Below, piece after piece: positions 15,995 to 25,812 of a DNA stretch of 39,817 bases (positions are counted from its first letter, which is position 1; each line of letters starts with the position of its first letter). Source of the DNA: a virus; IMG/VR virus record IMGVR_UViG_3300036800_000137, positions 1 to 39,817 of that record; one strand, written 5' to 3'. Under the pieces are notes generated by a model. It worked only from the letters and a program-made list of their open reading frames with translations, was not told the origin of the DNA and did not search any database. The position numbers were made by a program, and so were the translations under genes.

Positions 15995-17176
15995 ATGGCC
16001 ATCAACACCGGCATCAACGCCAGCAAGGCGGTAAGCTATGCCGTTCTCATCAATCCGCAAGTCGGCGTCTCGAAAGCGGTCGCCTACGCAGTGCTGGCGC
16101 CGGGAGGCCCAGGCCAGCGCGGCAATATCGATTTCGATCAGTTGGGGCTGGATGCCCGCGACAACGCCACCGGAACAAAGGTAGCCATGCGCGATGCCAC
16201 AGGCGCATCGGGCTATCTGCCGATGTACAGCGCGGACGGGAAGACGCTGACAAACAGCGGCGTCGCGGCGCCCTCGGGCGCGGCCGCGACCATCAGCGCG
16301 ATACAGCAGGAAGCGTATGTGTACGCGCCCGACAGCGGGAGCGCGAACGCGTTCGCCGTCACGCTCACGCCCGCGCCGGCGATCGTGGCCGGGAGCGAGG
16401 TCGTGTTCAAGGCGGCGAGCGGCAACAGCACGGCATGCACGCTCACCGTGAACGGGACCACGTACCCGCTCACGAAAAACGGGACGACTGCGCTGGTCGC
16501 GGGCGATATTGCGGCGGGGCAGATCATTACCGCGAAATTCGACGGCACGAACTTTCAGATCATCGTACCGGGCAGCGGCGGCGGCGGCACTGTTACCAGC
16601 GTGGGCTTGACGGTTCCTTCGTGGCTGTCGGTATCCGGTTCGCCGGTAACGGGCAGTGGAACCTTTGCGATCACTGCAACAACCGGGCAGACGGCAAATC
16701 AGTTTCTCGCTACACCGGATGGCTCAACGGGCGCGGTTGGATTGCGGGCAATTGTCGCCGCCGATCTCCCGGCTATTTCGCTGACAGCCGGGGTTAGCGG
16801 CGTTCTTCCGGTTGCCAATGGCGGCACCGGGCAGGCGACATTCCCCCTGTCCGTCCAGTTTGCAATGGGAAGCGGCGCGACGGGCACAGATGTGGGGCCT
16901 GAGCTACTGGCGCACGCGGGTGTTATCACCGCCTGTAAGGTGCGGGTGAAGACGTCCGATGCTTCAACAGCGCTTACTTTCCGCATTAAGCAAAACGGAA
17001 CGTCTATCTTTTCCAGCGACCAGACAATTTCAGCGGGCACGTCGGCCGGTACGACGGTGGACCTGACGAGCGCACTCAGTTCGACCTCGATATCCGTGGC
17101 GCTGGACGACGTTTTCACGATTGACATCACGAGCGGAACAAGTTCGTGGGTGTTTACCGCAGTGGCGCGAGGTTAA
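15995..17176 (+). CDS. Tail fibre protein
   Basis: This 393-residue protein has the phage fibre phrase GGTVTSVGLTVPSWLSVSG, followed by SPVTGSGTFAITATTGQTAN and LRAIVAADLPA. In many phages this links the fibre stalk to its tip. The N-terminal part contains FDQLGLDARDNATGTKVAMR and a carbohydrate-module-like middle (TACTLTVNGTTYPLTKNGTT). The C-terminal 110 residues form a separate beta domain. It probably trimerises and contacts the host surface. Confidence 0.72.
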   Translation: MAINTGINASKAVSYAVLINPQVGVSKAVAYAVLAPGGPGQRGNIDFDQLGLDARDNATGTKVAMRDATGASGYLPMYSADGKTLTNSGVAAPSGAAATISAIQQEAYVYAPDSGSANAFAVTLTPAPAIVAGSEVVFKAASGNSTACTLTVNGTTYPLTKNGTTALVAGDIAAGQIITAKFDGTNFQIIVPGSGGGGTVTSVGLTVPSWLSVSGSPVTGSGTFAITATTGQTANQFLATPDGSTGAVGLRAIVAADLPAISLTAGVSGVLPVANGGTGQATFPLSVQFAMGSGATGTDVGPELLAHAGVITACKVRVKTSDASTALTFRIKQNGTSIFSSDQTISAGTSAGTTVDLTSALSSTSISVALDDVFTIDITSGTSSWVFTAVARG

Positions 17177-17179
17177 GCG

Positions 17180-18535
17180 ATGGCGATTCCATCCGGAGTT
17201 CACTGGGACGTACGCACGACGGGCAACTCCGCGAACGGCGGCGGCTTCAACCTTGCGGCGACCGGAACGGATTACTCGCAGCAGAACTCGCCACAGGTAA
17301 CTTATACCGACCTTGTAATCGGTACGACCACAACACAGCTTACGAGCGCGGCCAACCCCTTCACGTCGTCGCACGTGGGCAACATCATCAACATCACCGG
17401 CGGGACCGGTTTCACCGCAGGACGGTATTGCGTGAACTCAGTAAGCGGCGGCGTAGCGACGATGGACCGCGCCGTGGGAACGGCGTCGAGCACCGGCGGC
17501 GCGGGCAACCTGGGCGGCAGCGTTGCGCTTCCTTCCGACATAACGAGCAATCTCGTCGGCGGGCAAACCATCTGGGTGAAGGCTGGCAGCTATAGCGTCA
17601 GCTCCCAGCTGGGAGGGGGTTCGCCAGGTCTGACGTGGGCGGGCTACAACGCGACGCATGGCGATAACGCCGCACAGCCGACCATCACGATGACGGCAAA
17701 CAGCACCGTTCTTATTCAGGGACCGGTTACTGGCCAGCAATTCGTGCTGCAGAATTTGAAGCTCACGACCACGGCGGCGACCCCTTCCATCGCCATTACG
17801 TTAGGTAGCAACAGCATCTGCCTGATCAAAAATGTGTGGGTCGCGGCGGGTTTCACCAATGGGATGTCGCTTTCGAACAATCCATTTGTCGAAGACTGCT
17901 ACATCGGCGCGACTACGACCGGGAGCGCCATCACGGGCGGCGGCATCGTCACATTGACCATCCGCAACACAGTTATCCTCGGCTCGCACGGCGCAGGCAT
18001 AAATCTTACGAGTGGAAACGTGGCGATGTACAACTGCATCGTCGCCGGCGGAGCAAATCGGGGCGTATTCTTCAACAACTGGGCGATCATCAGTGGCTCT
18101 ACGATCGCCGGAAACGCCGGCGACGGCATCTTCCTGCAGGGCGCAAACGGAGGCTCAGTCCTCACCAATCCCAATCAGCTATGGGTGGAAAGCTGCATCA
18201 TCTACGGGAATACAGGCTACGGAGTCAATTGCCCAAACACAGGCACCAATCCCGGCGTGACCTTCCTGCGAAACAACGCCGTCGGGTCCAACAGCTCCGG
18301 CAATTACCACGGGCTGAGCAGCACGGGCGACGTAACGTTGACCACAGGCCCGTTCACGAGCAGTGGGACCGGCGATTATTCACCCAATAACGCGGCGGGC
18401 GGCGGCGCGGCATGCAAGGCCGCTGGCTATCCCGGCGCATTCGTCGGCGGGACCATGACCGGCTATCTCGATATTGGGGCGGTGCAGAGCAACGGAGGCG
18501 GCGGTTCGCCGGGCAATTACGGATTCGTGGCCTGA
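17180..18535 (+). CDS. Beta-helix tail spike protein
   Basis: The 451-residue product has repeated short beta/turn units (LTIRNTVILGSHGAGINLTS, then VAMYNCIVAGGANRGVFFN, then SGSTIAGNAGDGIFLQG and VESCIIYGNTGYGVNC), the pattern of a right-handed parallel beta-helix of the pectate-lyase type. An N-terminal domain with VHWDVRTTGNSANGGGFN is common in phage proteins that expose a beta-helix. It ends in a C-terminal DIGAVQ box. It is a good candidate for the receptor-binding or polysaccharide-degrading spike. No catalytic pair can be assigned by eye. The 3' end overlaps the next frame by about 60 bases. Confidence 0.75.
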   Translation: MAIPSGVHWDVRTTGNSANGGGFNLAATGTDYSQQNSPQVTYTDLVIGTTTTQLTSAANPFTSSHVGNIINITGGTGFTAGRYCVNSVSGGVATMDRAVGTASSTGGAGNLGGSVALPSDITSNLVGGQTIWVKAGSYSVSSQLGGGSPGLTWAGYNATHGDNAAQPTITMTANSTVLIQGPVTGQQFVLQNLKLTTTAATPSIAITLGSNSICLIKNVWVAAGFTNGMSLSNNPFVEDCYIGATTTGSAITGGGIVTLTIRNTVILGSHGAGINLTSGNVAMYNCIVAGGANRGVFFNNWAIISGSTIAGNAGDGIFLQGANGGSVLTNPNQLWVESCIIYGNTGYGVNCPNTGTNPGVTFLRNNAVGSNSSGNYHGLSSTGDVTLTTGPFTSSGTGDYSPNNAAGGGAACKAAGYPGAFVGGTMTGYLDIGAVQSNGGGGSPGNYGFVA

Positions 18536-19031
18536 AGGTCGCGCTGCTGAAGCTGCATCAGGCGGGCGCGATCTGATCACCTTCGCCCGCACGGGCAACC
18601 TCGAGCTGGTGCGCGCCGCGATCGCGTTCGACGCGCGCGTGTGGGCGGCCTCGATCGACGACGGCGCGCCGAGCCCGGGGGACTGGCGGCCGGGCGCGGA
18701 CCCGCGGATCGTTTACGTCGTCGCCAGCGACGCCGGAAGACCAGTCGCGACCTTTACCCTGCTGCCGCAGAACAGCGTGACGTACGAGATCCATGTGGAC
18801 CGCGCGTTCGGACCCCAAGCGGCGCGCGCGCATCGCGAGATCTTCGGGTGGGCCTTCGAGCACACGCCGGCGCGGCGCATCGTGGCCTCGATCCCGGCGG
18901 ATAACCCGATCGCGATCCGGGCGGCGCGGCGCGCGGGCATGGAGCAATACGGAGTCAACCTCGCGAGCTTTCTCAGACGGGGAGTTTTGCAGGACCAGAT
19001 TTTATTCGGAGTGAGCAAATGCCATCAGTAG
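18474..19031 (+). CDS. GNAT-fold protein in the position of P22 gp14
   Basis: The conserved part begins near DLITFARTGNLELVRAAIAF (about 18570) and contains IVYVVASDAGRPVATFTLLP, VDRAFGPQAARAHREIFGWA and IPADNPIAIRAARRAGM. This matches the order of strands and helices of the GNAT acetyltransferase fold. In P22-type phages a GNAT-like protein (gp14, DUF2824) lies just before ejection genes 7, 20 and 16, exactly as here. The ATG at 18474 would overlap the spike gene by 62 bases and add a poorly conserved leader. A non-ATG start near 18573 is equally possible. The role in P22 is poorly known, perhaps ejection-protein assembly. Confidence 0.72.
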   Translation: MGRCRATEAAVRRAITDSWPEGRAAEAASGGRDLITFARTGNLELVRAAIAFDARVWAASIDDGAPSPGDWRPGADPRIVYVVASDAGRPVATFTLLPQNSVTYEIHVDRAFGPQAARAHREIFGWAFEHTPARRIVASIPADNPIAIRAARRAGMEQYGVNLASFLRRGVLQDQILFGVSKCHQ

Positions 19032-20038
19032 TGACGAGCATCATCGGCGGAATCCAGGGAAGCTCTGCTGCCCATAACGCGGCCACGGCCGTATCGACCG
19101 GCGAACAGCAGGCAGGCACGACGATGACGAACGCGAACACGACCGCGAATTCGACCATCGCGGGCGCCGTGAATCCAGCCGCGGCGAACGTCGTCGGAGC
19201 CAGCCAGGCGGCGGGCGATACCGAGATGACGATCGCCGGGCAGGGGGCGAAAAGCGTCACCGATTCCGGCGCGGCGGCGGGCGCCGGCGTCGAGCCGTAT
19301 GCTGCCACCGGGGCGGCGGCGACGGGCAAGGCCGCGACCATCGCGGATTCGATCGCGCAGCCCTACACTGCGGACCAGATGATGCAGGACGATCCCGGCT
19401 ATCAGTTCCGCCTGCAGCAGGGGCAACTCGCTCTCGAGAGGAGCCAGGCGGCGACGGGGGCCATCGGATCGGGCGGGGCGGCGAAGGCTCTCGCCAGCTA
19501 CAGCCAGAACGACGCCTCGAGCGAGTACGCCAACGCGTTCAACCGGCACATGCAGACTCAGCAGACGGCGTTTCAGGACCAGAACACCCTCGCAAACGCC
19601 GGCGAGCAGGCGAGCGAGTACGCGGGCAGCGCCGGCGTGCAGACGGCCGAGAACGCGGCGGGGCAGAACAACGCGGCGGCGGCCACCGCGGGCGGCCAGC
19701 AACTCCAGGGGAGCGAGTATGCGAGCGGCCTGCAGACGAGCGCGGCCGACACCGAGGCCGGCATCGATATGGCGACCGGGCAGTATGTCGGGAACACGCA
19801 GATCGGCGAGGGCCAGGCGAAAGCGGCGGGCGATATGGGCGCGGCCAACGCGTGGAACGGGATGCTGAGCGGCATCGGCTCGGGACTGAACAGCGCCATC
19901 GCGGGCGGATTCGGCGGCGGCGGCGGATTCTCGCTGACGGGCGCGATGACGGGGATTCCGCAATACCAGCCGTATGACCCGGGCAATATGGGCACCTATA
20001 CGCCCCCGGCCGCGGCGCCCTACCAACCGAACGTTTAA
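19019..20038 (+). CDS. DNA ejection protein, gp7-like
   Basis: The 339-residue protein is low-complexity and Ala/Gly/Gln-rich. It has one conserved phage signature, DDPGYQFRLQQGQLALERSQ followed by AATGAIGSGGAAKALASYSQ and SEYANAFNR. This module is found in internal or ejected virion proteins of many podoviruses. It precedes two further ejection-type genes in the P22 order. The start overlaps the GNAT gene by 13 bases. The C-terminus ends in a Pro/Tyr-rich tail. Confidence 0.75.
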   Translation: MPSVVTSIIGGIQGSSAAHNAATAVSTGEQQAGTTMTNANTTANSTIAGAVNPAAANVVGASQAAGDTEMTIAGQGAKSVTDSGAAAGAGVEPYAATGAAATGKAATIADSIAQPYTADQMMQDDPGYQFRLQQGQLALERSQAATGAIGSGGAAKALASYSQNDASSEYANAFNRHMQTQQTAFQDQNTLANAGEQASEYAGSAGVQTAENAAGQNNAAAATAGGQQLQGSEYASGLQTSAADTEAGIDMATGQYVGNTQIGEGQAKAAGDMGAANAWNGMLSGIGSGLNSAIAGGFGGGGGFSLTGAMTGIPQYQPYDPGNMGTYTPPAAAPYQPNV

Positions 20039-20049
20039 GGAGCTGACAC

Positions 20050-21789
20050 ATGGCATCGAACATTGACGCCCTCATCGCGCAGGGACCGCGGCCTCCGGAG
20101 GTGGATCCGAACGGGATCGCGAACCGGATCATCACGCTGCGCCAGGCCATGCAGGGGCAACAGCTTCAGCAGGAGCAGATCGAGGCGGCGCGGCAGGAGA
20201 ACCAGCAGCGCGCGATCCAGCTGGACCAGACACGGGCGCTGAATGCGGCCTATCAGGCGGCGCTGACCACGGACGCGAACGGGACGCCGACCATCGACCG
20301 CGACACGCTGACGCATGCGCTCGCGCAGGCGGGCCACGGCAGCGCGATCCCCGGCATCATCAAATCCATCAACGACCTGGACAAGAGCCACGCGGACCTG
20401 CAGGAAGCGAAGGGCAAGGTGGCGGTGCAGGAAAACGATTACGCCGGCAGCATCGGGGCGGCCGTGAAAGCGGCCAACGGCGATCCGCAGCTCTTCATGA
20501 CGCTGGCGACCAACGCCGTGCGCCAGCAGCATGTGGATCCGAACGTGGTCAAACCCCTGATGGACCAGGTCTCGGCGGCGCTGCAGCAGGATCCGACCGG
20601 CGCGGCGGCGCGCCAGCTCACCAGCCGGATCGCGGACCACATGATCAGCCTGAGCCCCACGCAGCAGCAGCGCCAGACCGAGGCGACGACGGCCAACGCG
20701 CGCATGGTGACGGCGCAGACCGGCCAGGACAAATTCGACCTCGAGAAGCCCGGCCTCGAGGCGAAGGCGAAAACCGACGCCGCAGTCGGCGCGGCAACGC
20801 TGGCGAATCCGAAGCTGTTCACGCCCGACCAGCAGCGGCAATCGGACCAGGCGGCGGCGACGCTGGCGCAGACGAAGACGCGCGACGCGCAGACGGCGGC
20901 GAACCAGAACACGCGGAACGCGATCGCGGGCGGCGAGCTGAACCTCGGCCAGAAGAAATTCGACGCGACCCTCGGGGCGGGCCTCGACGCGAATGGCAAG
21001 CCGCTATCGGATGACGAGCTGAAGCAAGTCGCGATGAAGGATCCCGTGGCGGTGGCGATCGCGAACTATCAGGCGCCCGACGCCAACACGCGGACCGCGC
21101 TGGGGCAGGCGACCATGCGCAAAGTCTATGCCATCGACCGCGGCCACGACGGAACGCAGTTTCCGGCGCGGAACAAGGTCGCGCAGGACTTCTCGCCCGC
21201 GGGCGCGAGCGGCAAAACCATCACCAGCATCGACACCGCGCTGGCGCATCTGGACGCCATCAGCCGCGCGGGCGAAGCGCTCAAAAATAACGACATCGTC
21301 GGGCTCAACAGGATCGCCAACGCACTCGGATATCAGTTCGGAGGCAGCGCAAGGAACGTTTACGACGGTATTGTGTCGATGGTGGCCCCGGAGGTGACCA
21401 AGGCCGTGATCGGCGAAGCGGGCGGCGAAGGGGAGCGCCAGGCGATGGCGCGCAATTTCAGCTCGAGCGTGAACACGGCGACGCGCGAGGCGACCCTCGG
21501 GCAGACCGCGCAGTTGTTCGGCGCGCGGTTCGGGAAGATGGCGCATGCCTACGAGAGCCAGATGGGCAAGCCCATGGAGCGGCAGCTCAGCCCCGAATCC
21601 CAGGCCGTGCTGCAGCGGTACAGCGGCGGTGCCCAGCAGCAGACAGGGCAGACCCCACCGCTGCCGCCGAAACTGACCCAGGGCGACGTGGGTAAAACCT
21701 ATATGAGCCCGAAGACCGGGAAGCCGATTAAGATCATGGCCGTGAATCCGCAGGACGGGACGCAGTTCCGGTCCCAGCAGGTGCAGTAA
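20050..21789 (+). CDS. DNA ejection protein, gp20-like
   Basis: The 579-residue product is mostly helical and Gln/Ala-rich (ITLRQAMQGQQLQQEQIEAA). The conserved C-terminal part has ITSIDTALAHLDAISRAGEA, LKNNDIVGLNRIANALGYQF and VAPEVTKAVIGEAGGEGER. These features are typical of podovirus internal proteins that enter the cell with DNA. The start has a clear AAGGAG eight bases upstream. The TAA overlaps the next ATG (TAATG). Confidence 0.75.
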   Translation: MASNIDALIAQGPRPPEVDPNGIANRIITLRQAMQGQQLQQEQIEAARQENQQRAIQLDQTRALNAAYQAALTTDANGTPTIDRDTLTHALAQAGHGSAIPGIIKSINDLDKSHADLQEAKGKVAVQENDYAGSIGAAVKAANGDPQLFMTLATNAVRQQHVDPNVVKPLMDQVSAALQQDPTGAAARQLTSRIADHMISLSPTQQQRQTEATTANARMVTAQTGQDKFDLEKPGLEAKAKTDAAVGAATLANPKLFTPDQQRQSDQAAATLAQTKTRDAQTAANQNTRNAIAGGELNLGQKKFDATLGAGLDANGKPLSDDELKQVAMKDPVAVAIANYQAPDANTRTALGQATMRKVYAIDRGHDGTQFPARNKVAQDFSPAGASGKTITSIDTALAHLDAISRAGEALKNNDIVGLNRIANALGYQFGGSARNVYDGIVSMVAPEVTKAVIGEAGGEGERQAMARNFSSSVNTATREATLGQTAQLFGARFGKMAHAYESQMGKPMERQLSPESQAVLQRYSGGAQQQTGQTPPLPPKLTQGDVGKTYMSPKTGKPIKIMAVNPQDGTQFRSQQVQ

Positions 21790-24700
21790 TGGCCGACCAA
21801 CAGTGGGAAAGCACGACGGACCAGGGCGCAGGCCAGCCGCAGTGGGAAACCACCGGCGACCATGCCGCGCCGGATTCGCTGGTGGGCAAAACCATCGAGG
21901 CGATGAAGCAATTCGCGAGCGGCGCGGGCGAGGAGCTGAATCCCGTCACGCTGGCGAAGGGCATCAACAATCTGGCGCAGGGCGCATTCTGGCATCCCAT
22001 CGACACCGCCAAAGGCATCGCGGCCAATAACGCGCAGGCGTGGGAGCGCGCCAAAGCGGCCTATCAGCGAGGCGACTATGGCAGCGCGGCGGCGCATTTT
22101 GTCAACTACCTGATCCCCGGCGGATCCAGCATCGATCCCATAAGCGCGGAAATCGAGCACGGAGGAAATCTCGCGCACGCGGCCGGCGAGAGCATGGGGC
22201 TCGGGGTTACCCTGGCGGCGCCCGACAGCCCCTATGTGAAGACCGCGCTGGCGAAGCTTCCGGAGGCGGCGAGGGTCGGCGCGGGAAAGGCGAATCAGAA
22301 GCTCGCCGGCGCCGTGCAGTGGGCCCAGGACCGCGGGATTCCCGTGGACGCCGGCACGGCGACCGGGAACGATTACGTCAAAGGCGTGCAGAAACTCGCC
22401 GATTACACGCCCGCGGGCTCCATGGTGGCGCAGGGCGCGAGGAACGCCACGGACACGGCACTCGAGCGCGTCTCAGGCGATCTGATGGACCAGGCGAACC
22501 CGACCTCCGTGGCGCCGGGCCAGGCCGGGAGCGACGTCACCCAGGGGCTGCAGAGCAACATTCGCGCCCGCGACGCCGAAGCGGACCGGGCTTATGGCGA
22601 GCTGCGCGAGATCGAGGCGGATCCGGCGAACCTGCGCAACGTGCAGACCGGGACGCGGCAGGTTCCCGTGAAGGATCCGAAGACCGGGATGGAGATCCCC
22701 GGCCAATTCACGAGCGAGCCCGTGATGGAAGACGTGCCTCTGCCCGTCGACATGCGGCCGGTGAAAGAAGCCCTGCAGCCCATTCGCGACCAGATCCGGC
22801 GTGGCATGCCCATCGCGCAGCAGCGGGCCAGCAAAGGGCTGCTGGCGCTGGATAACATCATCGACGGCCCGGACGCGCAGCGCGCCAGCGTGGCCGACAG
22901 CGACCTGAGCGCGATCAAGGAGGCGGCGCGCGGCGCGGACATGCCCGAGCTGCGCACCTTGTCGCAGGGCACCGCCGCCCAGGCCGTGAAAGCGCTGCAC
23001 GACGCCGTGAGCGAGGCGGTAAGCAAAGCCGAGCGCGCGCCCGCAGGCTTTTCGAAGTGGCAGCGGGTGGGCGACAAGCTGGTCGCCTATGATGGCGAAG
23101 GCAATGAGATCTCGCAACCCGCACCAGGAGTAAAAATCGATGAAGCCCCCAACGTTCCCACACCCGAAGAACAGCTCGACCGCGGCCCCGACGCCCGAGC
23201 AACTGAACAAGGCGCAGCTCCTGATCAACAGGGTGGAGCGGGCCCGCGCGATGCGCGCACGACGGCCATCGTCCCCGGATCGCCCACAACCTATGGAGCA
23301 ACCTATGAAATCCGCGAACTCGGCGATCTCGAGCCCAGCCACAACGGGCAGACCTTCAGCCCCAATCCGCAATACCCGCTGAGAAACGACCGGAACTATT
23401 CGAACCCGGCCAACCAGCGCAAGGTGGTGGAGTGGTCGACGCCCGAAGGCTTCGATCCGCGCTATCACATCACCGACAATCCGGACGCGACCAACGGTCC
23501 GCCGCTGGTCGACAGCGACGGCAACGTGCTGGGCGGCAACGGCCGCACCATGATCATGCAGCGCGTCTACGCCGGCAACCCGGAAGGCGCGGCGGCCTAT
23601 CGCGGCATGCTGGAGCAGCGCGCCGCGCAGTTCGGGCTCGACCCGAAGGAAGTGGCGAAATATAACCAGCCCGTGCTGGTGCGCGTCATCGACGACGCGG
23701 AACTTTCGAGTCCGGCGAAAGTGCAGGACGCGGTTACCGATTTCAACAAGACCGGGACCGCGGCCCTGACGCCGGCGGAGCAGGCCGTGGCGGACGCGCG
23801 GCGAGTGAGCCCCGATACGCTGCAGAGGCTGTCGGACCGGCTGGGCGAGCTGGGCCCCGACGCCACGACCGCGCAGGCGATCGAAGGCCGGCACGGCGTG
23901 GACATGCTGCACAACCTGATCGGCGACGGCGTGATCGCGCCCCAGGAAGCGGCGCGCTACGCCACCGAGGACGCGCTGACGCAGGCCGGGAAGCAGCGCA
24001 TCACGCAGCTTCTGCTCGGCCGGTTTTTTCGCGACGCGGACCAGCTCGATTCGCTGCCCGCGGCCATCCGCAACAAGGTGGACCGCATCGCCGGCCCGCT
24101 GGCGAGGCTGGAGGCCCATGGCGACTATGCACTGACGGAGCAGGTAAAGAGCGGCATCGATCTGCTGGAGACGGCGCGCGCCAAAGGATTAAGCGTCGAG
24201 GATTACCTGCAACAGGGCGGCCTGTTCAACAAGCAAAAATACACTCCGCAGGCGCAGGCCATCGCCCTCGGCCTGCGCGACGGAAATCCGGCTGCGATCG
24301 CGCAGCAGCTCAACGTCTACGCCGAGCATGCGAGCTATGCCAATGGCTATCAGGGACCGGGCATGTTCGGCGAATTCCCCCAGCCGAAGAACCCGGCGCA
24401 AGCGTTCAATCACGCGTTCGGGACCACTCTGCCCGAGCAGGCGCGCGTCCTGTACCACGGAACGTCGGCGAAGCCTTTCACGGAATTTGCGGACGGTCTC
24501 GCTTACCTGACCGATGAGCCGCGCGAGGCCCGGCAATTCGCTCAGAACCCGCTGATCGGAGGAGGCCGTGGCGAAGGAGAGCCGCGCGTCCTGCGCGTTG
24601 AGGCGAATTCCGGCAGCGTGAAGGACATCAGCGACACGGTCGACGAGGCGATGGCGAACGATGAAGACATCGATCAGGTCATCGAGCGTGAAGCGGCCGG

Positions 24701-25664
24701 GGCGCGAGCGGACGGACACAGCTATCTCCAGTTCCGGCACCCGAGCGGCGTCGGGAGCGGCGATTTCCCCACGACCGTCAGCCTGTATCCGAAACGCGAT
24801 CTCAAGATCGCCGGGGAAGGAGAGGCCAGCCGGACGAGCGCGCCGCAAAAGAGCGCCAGCTTCGATGCATCATTCCAGCCGACGCCCGAGCCGCCGAAGC
24901 CGACCGCGCCGCCTCCGGGCGTGCAGCTCGGCACGCCAGCCGGGCAGGAGGCCCTCGACGCGCTGGCGCGCGGCCGGGCGGCCACCCGCGCCAAATACGC
25001 CACGCAGAAAGTGCTCGATTCGCTCCCGAACAAGGGCGTGGAGGGACGCCAGGTATTCGACGCGGCGCTGTGGGCGAAGGACGCCGGCATCGAGCGCCTG
25101 CGGCAGATCGCGCGCGAGACGCCCGGCGCCATGCCGCGACTGGGGCGCGCATATCTCGAAGATCTGTTCAGCCATGCGACGGCCGAAGGCGGATTCGGCA
25201 AAGCGCAGAGCCTCTTTGGAAAGTGGGAGAATCTCGGACCCGAGACGAAGAAGCTGTTATTTCCCAACCCCATGCATCGGGCGGATCTGGACAACTTCTT
25301 TCTGATCGCGAAGAAGCTGGGCGAAGTGACGAACCCGAGCCAGAGCGCAACGGTGGGATCGATCGTGGCCGGCCTCGGCTACATGTGGACGAACCCGGCG
25401 ACGGGCATTCCCATGGTGGTGGGCGCGGGAGCTCTGTCGAAGCTCCTGCATTCGCCGGCAGGCGTGCGCGCGCTGACCGAAGGGATGCGGATTCCGGTCC
25501 GCAACACGGCGCGGGCGACCATCGCGGCGAACCGCATCCTGCGGATCGCGGGCGACGCGGCGCAGCCCGTCCCGGGCGGAAAAGGGAAAGTTATTGAATT
25601 TCCCGGCGCCGCACCGAGCCCGTCACCACAAAGCGACCGGCTGTCCGCAGCAGCCAGCCAATAA
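21789..25664 (+). CDS. Giant multi-domain ejection protein with DdrB-ParB and ART-like domains
   Basis: At 1291 residues this is the largest protein in the genome and lies where P22 gp16 (about 600) would be. Residues 1-480 are helical and virion-protein-like. Around residues 505-640 there is a DdrB-type ParB-superfamily module (YEIRELGDLEPSHNGQTFSP, then NPQYPLRNDRNYSN, then VDSDGNVLGGNGRTMIMQRV). A helical region follows (VDMLHNLIGDGVIAPQEAAR). At about residue 886 RVLYHGTSAKPFTEF begins an ADP-ribosyltransferase-like domain, with LAYLTDEPREARQFA downstream. The C-terminal 250 residues include a hydrophobic patch (VAGLGYMWTNPATGIPMVV). The layout matches the polyvalent-protein concept: many effector domains injected together with DNA. 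ART activity and targets are inferred. The key catalytic residues cannot be fixed by eye. Confidence 0.82.
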   Translation: MADQQWESTTDQGAGQPQWETTGDHAAPDSLVGKTIEAMKQFASGAGEELNPVTLAKGINNLAQGAFWHPIDTAKGIAANNAQAWERAKAAYQRGDYGSAAAHFVNYLIPGGSSIDPISAEIEHGGNLAHAAGESMGLGVTLAAPDSPYVKTALAKLPEAARVGAGKANQKLAGAVQWAQDRGIPVDAGTATGNDYVKGVQKLADYTPAGSMVAQGARNATDTALERVSGDLMDQANPTSVAPGQAGSDVTQGLQSNIRARDAEADRAYGELREIEADPANLRNVQTGTRQVPVKDPKTGMEIPGQFTSEPVMEDVPLPVDMRPVKEALQPIRDQIRRGMPIAQQRASKGLLALDNIIDGPDAQRASVADSDLSAIKEAARGADMPELRTLSQGTAAQAVKALHDAVSEAVSKAERAPAGFSKWQRVGDKLVAYDGEGNEISQPAPGVKIDEAPNVPTPEEQLDRGPDARATEQGAAPDQQGGAGPRDARTTAIVPGSPTTYGATYEIRELGDLEPSHNGQTFSPNPQYPLRNDRNYSNPANQRKVVEWSTPEGFDPRYHITDNPDATNGPPLVDSDGNVLGGNGRTMIMQRVYAGNPEGAAAYRGMLEQRAAQFGLDPKEVAKYNQPVLVRVIDDAELSSPAKVQDAVTDFNKTGTAALTPAEQAVADARRVSPDTLQRLSDRLGELGPDATTAQAIEGRHGVDMLHNLIGDGVIAPQEAARYATEDALTQAGKQRITQLLLGRFFRDADQLDSLPAAIRNKVDRIAGPLARLEAHGDYALTEQVKSGIDLLETARAKGLSVEDYLQQGGLFNKQKYTPQAQAIALGLRDGNPAAIAQQLNVYAEHASYANGYQGPGMFGEFPQPKNPAQAFNHAFGTTLPEQARVLYHGTSAKPFTEFADGLAYLTDEPREARQFAQNPLIGGGRGEGEPRVLRVEANSGSVKDISDTVDEAMANDEDIDQVIEREAAGARADGHSYLQFRHPSGVGSGDFPTTVSLYPKRDLKIAGEGEASRTSAPQKSASFDASFQPTPEPPKPTAPPPGVQLGTPAGQEALDALARGRAATRAKYATQKVLDSLPNKGVEGRQVFDAALWAKDAGIERLRQIARETPGAMPRLGRAYLEDLFSHATAEGGFGKAQSLFGKWENLGPETKKLLFPNPMHRADLDNFFLIAKKLGEVTNPSQSATVGSIVAGLGYMWTNPATGIPMVVGAGALSKLLHSPAGVRALTEGMRIPVRNTARATIAANRILRIAGDAAQPVPGGKGKVIEFPGAAPSPSPQSDRLSAAASQ

Positions 25665-25785
25665 GCAACGGCCCCGCCGCGAGCGCGAGATCCATACGGT
25701 CGATCCCGCTCTCGCGCGTGGTCCCGGCCCAGAGCACGAAGATCGCCCACGGGACCGTGACCACCAGAAAGAGCCTCCGGATCAC
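25591..25785 (-). CDS. Small two-pass membrane protein, minus strand
   Basis: A GTG start at 25785 gives 64 residues: MIRRLFLVVTVPWAIFVLWA, a short loop with ESGIDRMD, then LALAAGPLLIGWLLR and a basic tail. Two transmembrane helices with an RR N-terminus are clear. Related small proteins are common in phage lysis or moron regions. The gene's 3' end overlaps the tail of the giant ejection gene by 74 bases on the opposite strand. The plus-strand frame over the same bases looks like antisense. Confidence 0.6.
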   Translation of the reverse strand: MIRRLFLVVTVPWAIFVLWAGTTRESGIDRMDLALAAGPLLIGWLLRTAGRFVVTGSVRRREIQ

Positions 25786-25812
25786 AGCCCGCCCCGCGCC
25801 GACTTAATCAGT

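Noticed and set aside
18535-18575. Frameshift joining the spike and GNAT genes
   Set aside because: The spike ends with a typical C-terminal DIGAVQ box and Gly-rich tail, and the GNAT core is complete. The overlap is more simply explained by an uncertain non-ATG start.
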